From contig CAJINV010000004.1 in assembly GCA_905178155.1 (NCBI GenBank), positions 2,564,228-2,628,227 of the forward strand: a stretch of 64,000 bases of DNA, given 5' to 3'. Both the position numbers and the translations under genes were made by a program. This stretch comes from Amoebophrya sp. A120. Lineage: Eukaryota; Sar; Dinophyceae; Syndiniales; Amoebophryaceae. Below are positions 38,852-47,499 of this stretch, in pieces. The notes under the pieces were generated by a model. It saw nothing but the letters and a program-made list of their open reading frames with translations, did no database searches and was not told the DNA's origin. Each line of letters starts with the position of its first letter. Within the stretch, counting starts at the first letter, position 1.

Positions 38852-40808
38852 CTAGTGACTTGCGATACTCGGGGCAGATTCCTGCTCCTCCCGAAACACC
38901 GCGGCGTCGTTGCAGAGGCGATCGGCCCAGTCCGGGGGATAAAAGACTTGAGTTTGGCTCGGTCGCGCTGCTACTTGCTCTGGTTGGAGGTTCAGTGAAG
39001 AAGAGGAAGAAGTGTTAAAAATGGCTCGGTTATTTTCGTTTTCGATCACACTTCTTGTTTTTTGAGTAGAGCTGTTGTTGCTCCCGCCGGTATCCAAGGT
39101 TAAACCGCTCATCTGCAAAGCCATTTCGTTCGCTCCGCTTGCGTATCAAATGTAAAAGTGTCTGGGTCTGGAAACTTGTGATGCTGGATGGCGTCTCATG
39201 ATGAGGCTACAAATGCTGGCTCAGCATGACAAGTTTCTCAGCTCTTCGGTGTTGCCTATTCTGCATGACAAACTGCGCTTCTGCATCACAGAAAAGCGGA
39301 GCCCTTGGGTAACGTGCATGACAGATTTAAGAGCCATGCCAGACAAGCATGACAAACATGAATTCTTCCAGACCCAGACATTTTTACAGTTGATATTGCG
39401 ACGACAGAATCGAGGGAGCCCAAGATTTTTTTGCGCAACAAATCCATGTCGAAGTCGGGTTCCTTCGCGGAGACGAGGTAGGGATGGCTGACCTGTTACG
39501 GTCACGTGCGTACGTGTTGTGCAAAAGCAGCTCTAGTACGAAATGAATTTCTGTATGCGTTTCTTGTTTGATAACGAAAAAATAAAAAGAAGAGGAATTA
39601 CTACAGCTATAGAATCATTTTTCTAAGCATTCATAATCTACTCAAGCTATCAAGCATGAGAATGAGGTGAGTCCAAAAAAATAAAAGTTTAAGTACTCCA
39701 TGGCGCTGCAAATCCCCTCGGATTTTGTCCAACACTTGCTTCTCACCCATGTCGTTGTCCTCCTCCTCCCGCTCAATGTCGACGTCAACTTTCGTTCGCA
39801 CGAAAATGCACTCCCGGCCGACCCGTTTGCATTCGTCCGAGATCGCCTTATCATTCTCCGTGAACCGCTGAGACGACACCAGCAGTACGCACTGAAAGTG
39901 CCGCAAACCAACGTCGCGAAAGTAGGTTTCTTTCGGGAACCGAGGCGTCCCATATAACAGTGCACAACTCCCACTCCCCCTCATTTGTCATGCAAAATAC
40001 CCAATCCATCCTTCGCCTCTTGGTATTGTTTGCATGACAAGTTGAAGTTCTTGCAGCCCAAATAGCACTACAATCCAGTGCAAATTTGTCATGGAAAACC
40101 AGCACTCTTGCTGATGCTTGTATTGCCGTTTATGCTATACAAATGAGGTGGAGGGGGAGTTGTGCACTGTCATATCCCGACCCCCGGAAGATCCCACAGA
40201 AGGATGCCGGACTCGTAGGCTGACGAGGTGATGTAGTGGGTAATTATACCTGGTCTTTCAACGACCTCTACTGGTGCTCTACAGCAGCTAGAAGAAAGGT
40301 TTGGAGTCTCACATCTTGATCTTTTGGTATGATGGGCTGCGTTGCAGTATACAACGACTCTGAATGCTCGCTAGAACCGAACATGCAACGATGGTTCTCA
40401 CAACCAAAAAATTATACCACCTTCCGACCCCCCCGGCGCCAAAACCGGGTACGGAGTCGCGAACATCGTAGTTTCCGTACTCCCAGTAGCGCACCAAGGC
40501 AGTCCACGCTCCTCGGCCAACTTTCGCTTCCGCAGGCCCCGGAAGCGATTGTTTAGACTGGATTTTCCCGCACCAGAGGGCCCGACAATAGCGATGTTCA
40601 ACTTTTGCGAATACGGCGTCAACCACTCGGGAATGGGGTATTCCTGCAGCATCCGCAAGTATTCCTGCTTCTTCCGCTCCTCCTCCTCTTTTTTCGCCAT
40701 CAGTTTCCTTAATCGCCTGGTTTCCTGCTCCCGGCGCTCCGCTTCGCGCTGCCTCTGCTCTATTTGTTTCCTCCTGGTGCCGCTTCTCAAACTCCGCCAA
40801 TCGCTCAT
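38852..40808 (-). CDS. IRG-type (immunity-related / interferon-inducible) GTPase
   Basis: Five exons: 40808-40421, 40249-40175, 39952-39697, 39492-39396 and 39143-38852. Introns 1 (40250-40420) and 3 (39493-39696) are GT-AG; introns 2 and 4 are introners D and B. Coding length is 1098 nt, 365 residues. Layout: charged coiled coil (RQREAERREQETRRLRKLMA), then KLNIAIVGPSGAGKSSLNN with the P-loop near residue 76-84, STETTM, DLPGVGT (G3, repaired by excision of introner D), SQRFTENDKAISDECK and the G4-like FVRTKVDVD, then GVSHPYLVSA. These match IRG GTPases, dynamin-like proteins acting on membranes in host defence in animals; the role in a protist is unknown. The C-terminal tail is Ser/Asn-rich and unlike IRG helical domains. 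An alternative upstream ATG at 40869 lies in a different frame with good-looking coding sequence, so the N-terminus is uncertain. Confidence 0.82.
39144..39395. mobile_element. Introner family B (IRG intron 4)
   Basis: 252 bp. Ends TATCAAATGTAAAAGTGTCT and AGACATTTTTACAGTTGATA; TSD TTGCG on both sides. Excision joins LDSVVA to SGANEM. Confidence 0.92.
39953..40174. mobile_element. Introner family D (IRG intron 2, inside DLPGVGT)
   Basis: 222 bp. Ends TATAACAGTGCACAACTCCC and GGGAGTTGTGCACTGTCATA; TSD TCCCA / TCCCG. Excision restores DLPGVGTPRFP, the G3 region of the GTPase. Confidence 0.93.
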
Positions 40809-40869
40809 GGAGAGCTCTGCATTGCTGCTTCGCAGCGTCGAGCGCCTCGTGAGAAGGACCACCGCCCAT

Positions 40870-42048
40870 TTGCGTTTCTGGACGAATATAGATTTGGATG
40901 GAGTAGCGTTCAAGTACAAATTGGATCGTTCGTTCAATACTTGAATTGTCGTTTCTCCGTGTTGGTCTTATTTGCACTACTGTTTATGCGGTCTGTCCCA
41001 TGTTGTAAATGTTGGTGCTCGGCGTGGACATATCCGATTTTCTTTTTGCATCGTAACGAAACTTGTGCGTTAACAACACTAACTCGTTTCACAAGAATCG
41101 TCTTTATCTTCTTTCCTTCAGTAAAAAATCGCGTGCCTTGTGACGTTAACCACCTTCCCCTTCGTTGACACGACAGAGATCTTGTTCAGACAGTAAGTGA
41201 CTCAGACTGCAGAAGCAGAGAACCATCGCGCTGGAAAGTGAAACAGAAACGGACCACACGGATCAATGACTGGAGTTGTCCGTGAACGGCGCTGGTGGAT
41301 CTTCACGTGCTTTCTTCAACAACTTTGGTCCGAGCTTCCCAGTGTTCGGCCCCTGGAGGACGACCTTCGCGCTTTGATCAATGAGGTTATTGAAATAACG
41401 ACCGGAGAAACTGGCACCAGACTGTTTGCATGAACACAGTAAAAAAATATGTTGTAGCAATAACTTCCCTCTAGGATGAAAAAGGTCCTCGTGTATGCCA
41501 TCTTCGCGTGTTTATTATGCTTGCCATTTTCGTGTGTTTAACAAACTCCATACATTCGAGCTTTTCTCTTAATTCACAATTTTGAAACTTATGTTGATAC
41601 TCGTAGAGACTACACTCCTTTTTGTTGTTTCTTGTTAACAGTGAATATCGGTTTGAGTTGGAGTTTTGGGCTATTTGTTTTGGTAAATAGTTTATACTTC
41701 ATCTATGCTATGGGTTTCACTTGTGTATACTGAAAACTGATAGATACTGTAATTGTTTATTGCGAGGTCCGGCTCTCCTGGTGTGCCAGCTGTGAGAAGA
41801 TCGAATTTATTTTCCTCATCGAAATTTTGAAGTAAACTATAACTACCTAAACTAAGACTACTAAAAGGAGCTTATCTGCCAAAACGGAAATATGCAGCCG
41901 GATATTAGCTAAATTGGTCGACTGAGCTACGCATCGTTTCGCTTTCTACTTCGGAAGACAAGAATCAGTGATGCTAAAACCTACAACCAAAAGACATCGC
42001 GCGTACTTATCATTTTGACTTTTACAGCACTGATCGTTTACGTTTTAT
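40870..42048. other. Spacer with NADAR 5' relic (copy 1)
   Basis: Between the membrane protein stop and the IRG start. Apart from the relic at 41265-41430 it is AT-rich with no supported ORF. The same layout is seen at 46195-47499. Confidence 0.55.
41265..41430 (-). pseudogene. Relic of the NADAR gene 5' end, copy 1
   Basis: The minus strand reads GPNTGKLGPKLLKK...PAPFTDNS, like RPDTGKPGPKLKKTP..CTDNF at the start of the NADAR protein. The upstream DNA (GATCA..ATGA.GTTATTGAAATAACGAC) also resembles that ahead of the real gene near 38275. Only about 35 codons remain. Confidence 0.6.
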
Positions 42049-44583
42049 TTAAATCCCACAGTACTCGTACACATGATTCCAAGTCAATTCTGATTGTTCA
42101 GTCGCTTCCCGCAGCATTGAAAGCGAGTAAGGCTGGTACATCACAGTGGTCAACATGGACAGAAAGTAACAACAATAAGTAATTTGCGTAATCGTGAAAA
42201 TCTGCGGAAATAATTGCAAAGAAAAGCCTGCCTCCTCCGTTGTTCCGGCATCCGGATAAAACAGTCCTACAAATTTCGGCAGCAAGACTTTCACCTGCTC
42301 GTCGTCAAATGCCGCAAACTTCCAGGTAATGACATACCACTCGACGACGTCGCTCACGAAGAAAATAGTTGACACCACCAGACCGAAAATGATCTTCTCG
42401 CTCTTCTGCGGAAACCCGGGGAACAGCGACACGTTATTCACCAGCGCAATGAGGGGAACTAGCATCAGCGTCAGCGACGTCATTATGCGGCAGTGCGCAC
42501 GAAGTTGGTAGCGTTTAAAATTTTCTTGGCGGTAGAAATCAACGCAGTGCTTGAAAGCTTTCAGCTCTGCTTCCGACACCGGTGTCTTCACTGTTTCTGT
42601 TTTTCCTCTATCTTCCCGGCCAAGTAAAAACTTCACAGCCGTCCGGGCCGTCGCCGTCGCTGCAGCCAGGCCAGCGCCAACAGAACGGGTCTTACGAACA
42701 CTATCGGAATGGTGCAGGGCCGGGCTTTGCGGCTTTGCCGGCATGGTCGCGGTCTTTTTCACTGGCAACGCCGTTTCTCCTGCCGGCAGAACACCCACAG
42801 ACTTCCCCCCGTTTGCTTTGTTTCCGATGCTGCAGCCTATTCTGCTGTTGCTTCCGTTCACTTGTTGCGTGCCAACTTCTATCCCTGCAGCAACTCCACT
42901 CGTGGCCAACTTCTCCCCGTCCGTTTCAATTGCGAGCAGGTTGGGTAGTGTTGCGTCTCCGTCGTGGCTTTCGGGTCCTGTCGTGCCCACAGGCTCTTCC
43001 GGATCCATTTCAACTTCCACTGCACCGTGCGAAAGATTCGCGGCGTCTCGATTGCACAAATCCCGAAAAACATGTTGCGGCACGTTTCTGATTCTCACCC
43101 GCATGTTGGAAAAGTGCAGAGCTAATGACTTCTTCTCGAGTTGTACTTGTTGTACCTCCCGCACTGTACTTCGTTGTGCCTCGTTGTAGTACTTCGTTGT
43201 AGTTGTCATGCCGCTAGCTGTGCCCGAGTTGTACTCGTCCGTCTGCTGATGCCCACCTCGAGCTCCTGCATCGAACAAGGCGCCAGTTGTTTCCTCTGGT
43301 AGTTGCAGTTTCTGCTCAAAGTCAATCTCCTCGTCAAATGCGATGGAAAAACGTCGATTGATAGAGCTGATTCGCTGCAAATTGTAACAAATTTTGGTAA
43401 TCCATCGCCAACTCTCCGGAACATGCTCTAGATCGTCAAAGTCGCAAACTTTCAGGGCAAACACCAGCAATGCTTCTGTTTGCCGCAAAGCGAAGTGCCA
43501 AACGTGGTAGGTCAGGTCGCGAAAGAGTACAAAAGCGATGGTTGCAGGTGATAAAACCAGGAACACGCCCCGGCCCATTCCGAACCGCATGGTATCGAAA
43601 ATGAACTGACAGCACCAAACAACGTAGTCCCGAGTCCGGTCCTGCGCCGCTTTCTGCACTCGGGAGTCGGGGAAGCCACACAAACTCCAATCACTATCAG
43701 TAGGAAGCGTTCGCGGTAGAAACACCTGCCCCCAGATCTTTTCCAGAAGAGGCAGCAGAATACTGAAGAAGAAACCGCACACAAGCGCCTCTGCGACAAT
43801 GCGCTGGTACCCCGGTAACTCCCTTGCGGCGGCGAGTAGGCCCGGAACGATGCGCGTCACCGCAAAGAGAGCAAGGCCGATGTAGAGCAGTACGGCGAAT
43901 TGAAAAACAAGGAATCGGTAGACTGCGCTCGAGCATCCCGCACTCCTCGATCGCGCCACTGTATACCGGAAAAAGACTAGCAAAAAAGCACCCAGAAACG
44001 CCTTGATGGGGGTGTAGAGCAATCGGAACAGGGCAAGACTTTGCACACGGCTCTTATCGGTCAGACACGCGAAGACGCCACCGTACATAGTTACTCCTAA
44101 CAAAACGGCGTAAATCGTTGCAAACGCTAGCGCTGCCCGGCGGTTTCGCTTTCGCACCAGTGACGTCTTCAACAGTAGCAAACTATGCGGGGACGGACAC
44201 TGCAGCAAGATCAACGTCGCACCCAGAGCTATTTCAGAGAGAACCAAACCGAGCCCCGCCTCGTGAAACGCGGCGTAGGCGAAATTCGTCGGGATAGCAA
44301 TTGTACTTCCAGGCGCAACTTTCGCTGGATCAAACACACCTGTGCCCATCACCGATGCTAGCCGCTGAAAATCGCTAAACTCGCAAACCGGACCAACACC
44401 GCGCAATATGGTGAGGAGCACAACAAACAGCACCGGAATCAGCACCGCGCGCACGGGGACGGTGGAAAACTTCCTTTTCAATTCCCGAATGCGGTTTTCA
44501 TCCTTCCTAGTTGGTTTTCTCGTGCTGGAAACTTTCCGCACAACGGGGAAGTCAGCTGCGATTGAAGTTGATGCGCGGTTCAT
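42049..44583 (-). CDS. Multi-pass membrane protein, paralogue 1
   Basis: A single exon. The ATG at 44583 (MNRASTSIA) is chosen over the one at 44631 because the sequence ahead of it is out of frame in the paralogue. About 844 residues. A basic N-terminus (RKPTRKDENRIRELKRKF) precedes roughly ten hydrophobic segments: VRAVLIPVLFVVLLTILRGV, LALGATLILL-type second helix, ALAFATIYAVLLGVTMYGGV, IKAFLGAFLLVFFRY, FAVLLYIGLALFAV, LVCGFFFSILLPLLEK and GVFLVLSPATIAFVLF. A long cytosolic Ser/Thr/Glu-rich stretch of about 250 residues follows, then three more (TLMLVPLIALVNNVSLFPGF, IFGLVVSTIFFVSDVVEWYV, TYCCYFLSMLTTVM). A conserved block reads CDFDDLEHVPE..RW.TKIC. I do not recognise the family; a transporter or receptor-like role is only a guess. 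No introner. Confidence 0.85.
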   Translation of the reverse strand: MNRASTSIAADFPVVRKVSSTRKPTRKDENRIRELKRKFSTVPVRAVLIPVLFVVLLTILRGVGPVCEFSDFQRLASVMGTGVFDPAKVAPGSTIAIPTNFAYAAFHEAGLGLVLSEIALGATLILLQCPSPHSLLLLKTSLVRKRNRRAALAFATIYAVLLGVTMYGGVFACLTDKSRVQSLALFRLLYTPIKAFLGAFLLVFFRYTVARSRSAGCSSAVYRFLVFQFAVLLYIGLALFAVTRIVPGLLAAARELPGYQRIVAEALVCGFFFSILLPLLEKIWGQVFLPRTLPTDSDWSLCGFPDSRVQKAAQDRTRDYVVWCCQFIFDTMRFGMGRGVFLVLSPATIAFVLFRDLTYHVWHFALRQTEALLVFALKVCDFDDLEHVPESWRWITKICYNLQRISSINRRFSIAFDEEIDFEQKLQLPEETTGALFDAGARGGHQQTDEYNSGTASGMTTTTKYYNEAQRSTVREVQQVQLEKKSLALHFSNMRVRIRNVPQHVFRDLCNRDAANLSHGAVEVEMDPEEPVGTTGPESHDGDATLPNLLAIETDGEKLATSGVAAGIEVGTQQVNGSNSRIGCSIGNKANGGKSVGVLPAGETALPVKKTATMPAKPQSPALHHSDSVRKTRSVGAGLAAATATARTAVKFLLGREDRGKTETVKTPVSEAELKAFKHCVDFYRQENFKRYQLRAHCRIMTSLTLMLVPLIALVNNVSLFPGFPQKSEKIIFGLVVSTIFFVSDVVEWYVITWKFAAFDDEQVKVLLPKFVGLFYPDAGTTEEAGFSLQLFPQIFTITQITYCCYFLSMLTTVMYQPYSLSMLREATEQSELTWNHVYEYCGI

Positions 44584-46083
44584 TGTGGTGCGAAATGAGA
44601 TATATAGATCGAGATCTTCATCGTGGACCACCCATTTTAGGATGCGAAGTTGTTGAAGGATTGCATGATGAAAATTGTATACTCATCTTCTGTAATATTT
44701 TTATCTTCAAGAATATATCAATACTTCTACATTTTGATCTACATAAGTACCTCCAGCACCCTTTTCCGCTTCCTCGGCAGATGCTGAGACGGTTGAAATG
44801 GTGGTGACAACCGAGAGCACGCGTTCATTTTCGGCTGCAACATGAGAACTTCTCGTGCTGGAAAGATTGCGAGCGACGGAACCGCCTGTCGAGAGAAGTT
44901 GGAGTAGTTGGTGAGTCAGCTAGTTGTACATCCTCCGTGTGAAAACCCTTTTTTTACAGACCACGCGAAATAAAGCGAAAATCGCATGACACACTGACTC
45001 TCCCTCTTCGTCGGGCTAATGCGGCCGCAATAAACACACTATACCTCCGACAACATTCTTTTCGGTACTGAAACCCAACATCTCCGGGTTCGCCAAATCC
45101 AATGACGCGCGGTCGCCTGATAATAAATAAATCCAAAATTATAGGGCTGCGGGACAAACTACTGACTTCATTCAACATTTTCCCGTTTGTGACTAGGCTC
45201 CAGAAGCTGTCCATCTGTGTCTGACATTAACATTAGAAGTAAGTACGATCAGTAGCAGGATCCCGCACAGACTTGCTCTCCACTGGCACTGGTTCTACCA
45301 AAGCCACACCGCTTTCTTCATTGCTCGCTCTGGAAGACATGCGCACAACGGAGAAGGTGGCAACTGTTGTGCGGTTTGAAATAGAGAAATGGAATAAATG
45401 TTTGTCAGCGTCAGCATGACGTGCAAAAATGACAATTATTAGATATCTCATCTTTATTATTCATTTCTACAACCCCCAAGTTCAAAAAAGATGAAAATAT
45501 GCTGTTTTACCGTCGTTCTCGTCCATCGTCTTCCCCGGAACCGACGGAGTCAATGAATCGCCACCAAGGAAACTCATGATGTTCTGCCACCAAGGAAAGT
45601 CATGATGTTCTGCTTGAAATAGCAGAGGAAACTACAGAACGACCACGAAAAAACAACACTCCTCGGCCTTCTGCCGTCTTCGATACGTTTGTTTTCTTTT
45701 CAACTATTTCACTCTTATCGTTCCCGAAGATAAACCTCCAAGCTGGTAGCTAGAAGGATATGAAAAAACAATGGAAAGTAGCGGAAAATCCGAAAAAAAA
45801 AGTCTCTCCGACCCTCATTCGTAGACAAAACGAAAAGATAGAAAGAACGCAACGTGATGTCTAAAAACATCCGTGAGGCCTGCCCCTCGGGCGGCTGCCT
45901 CTCTCTGCCTCCGGCCGCGAGGACCAGAACCTGCGGGCGGGGCAGTACTAGAGAAAAAAAATGCATGCCTTGCTGACTCTTTCTCTGTCCTTTACAGTCA
46001 AGCACACATCAATGCGCTGCGTCTTGCAGAAGTGTTCTTTTTGTTCCAGTCGAGTCTGAGTATCCCTGGCGCGACTGGATGAG

Positions 46084-46161
46084 CTACAACAAAATCCTGT
46101 ATTTCTCCTCCATCGGCACCCGACACGCGGTCACAACGCCGTCGTAGGACAAACTGCGGTA
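46084..46161 (-). pseudogene. Fragment of the EIPR1 C-terminus
   Basis: The minus strand reads SLSYDGVVTACRVPMEEKYR then ILL and a stop, identical to the last residues of EIPR1 at 51582-51660. It breaks off at the duplication junction, so it is a truncated duplicate with no upstream exons. Confidence 0.9.
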
Positions 46162-46614
46162 GTATAAGCGCGGAAGTGGGAAGGACCACCGCCCATTTTC
46201 GTTTTTGGACGAAGATCGATCTGGATGGAGTTGTAGCTTTCAAGTACAAATTGGATCGCTCGTTCAATACTTTGATTGTTGTTTCTCCGTGCTGTTGGTT
46301 TTATTTGCACTACTGTTTATGCGGTCCGTCCCATGTAAATGTTGGTGCTCGGAGTGGAGGGGCCAAGCCAATATATCCGATTTTTTTTTTGCATCGCAAC
46401 GAAACTTGTGCATCAACTGTAACTCGTTTATACAAGAATCGTCTTTATTTTCTTCCCTTCACAAAAAAATCGCGTGTCGCATGATGTTAACCATCATCTT
46501 CCTCGACACGAAAGAGATCTCGTTCAGACAGTAAGTGACTCAGACTGCACTGCAGAAGCAGAGAACCATCGCGCTGGAAAGGGAAACAGAAACGGACCAC
46601 ACGGATCAATGACT

Positions 46615-46790
46615 GAAGTTGTCCGTGAACTACGCTGGATCTTCACGTGTTTTCTTCAACAACTTACTTTGGTCCGAGCTTCCCAGTGTTCGGCCTCTGG
46701 AGGACGAACTTCGCGCTTTGATCAAGATCAATGAGGCTGAAATAGAGACGGCAGAAACTGGCGCCAGCTTTCTTGCATGAAGATGAACAC
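46615..46790 (-). pseudogene. Relic of the NADAR gene 5' end, copy 2
   Basis: Counterpart of 41265-41430 in duplication copy 2 (GGTCCGAGCTTCCCAGTGTT and flanks), with extra small indels. Non-coding. Confidence 0.55.
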
Positions 46791-47499
46791 AGTAAAATAT
46801 TCTCTAGCAATAACTTCCCCGATCCCGAAAGAAAAGGCCCTCACGTATGTAATCTTCGTGTGTTTCATTGCTTGTGTTGCATTTACGTGTGTTTAATTTA
46901 ATAGCACACTCGAGCTTTTCGCTTTCTTTCGATTCACAATTTTGAAACTGAAGTTGATACTCGGACTACCCTTTTTGTTGTTTTTTGTTCACAGTGACTA
47001 TTCGTTTTCGCTTGAGTTGGAGTTTAGGTTTAGTTTACGCCACGTATTTTTTTTGGTAAATTGATGAAACAATTAGAATTAATATACTTGTACTTCATCT
47101 ATTCTACGGGCTTCACTTGTGTATACTGAAAACTGATTACTGTACTTGTTTACGCACTTTCGCATGCGATTCGGCGAAGTTTCCCCGCAGCAAAGTCGAG
47201 CATAAGTAGATGGCCGAACAGCAGCTCACGTGCACCAGGGGTCTCTTGTGCCAGCTGTGATGAGAAGATCGAGTTTGTACTTGAGTCAAAATGCTTGAGC
47301 TTGTCCATCAAAACGGAAGATACAAATATGCACTCAGCTTCTATTACTGGCTAAATTTGGTCACACCAACGAGCTACGCATGGTTTATTTGTTTTTATAT
47401 TGGGATAAAAATCAGCGGTAAATAAGTAAGTATTTAAAGCTAAGAGCGACAATCCTCTAGTTATGATTTTCACTGACATATTGATCCTTCTCTATCTCT

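Larger units (their letters stand above)
40853..46172. repeat. Segmental duplication, copy 1
   Basis: Starts in the 5' end of the IRG gene (GAAGGACCACCGCCCAT) and ends in a fragment of the EIPR1 3' end. It contains an NADAR 5' relic, membrane protein copy 1 and conserved flanks. Compared with 46180-51661 the order is identical throughout, with many substitutions and small indels. It is a tandem duplication of about 5.3 kb. Confidence 0.88.
44584..47499. other. Spacer between the two membrane protein genes, with duplication junction
   Basis: 44584-46083 is the upstream flank of paralogue 1 and matches 50026-51581 upstream of paralogue 2, including short residual reading frames (MDSFWSLVTN near 45205) whose coding status is doubtful. 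The junction between duplication copies lies at about 46172-46180. 46181-47499 matches 40853-42048. Confidence 0.6.

Noticed and set aside
44954-45214. Short ORF MDSFWSLVTN..., with a counterpart at 50384-50665
   Set aside because: Both copies exist only because of the segmental duplication; the frames diverge by indels, so they look non-coding.
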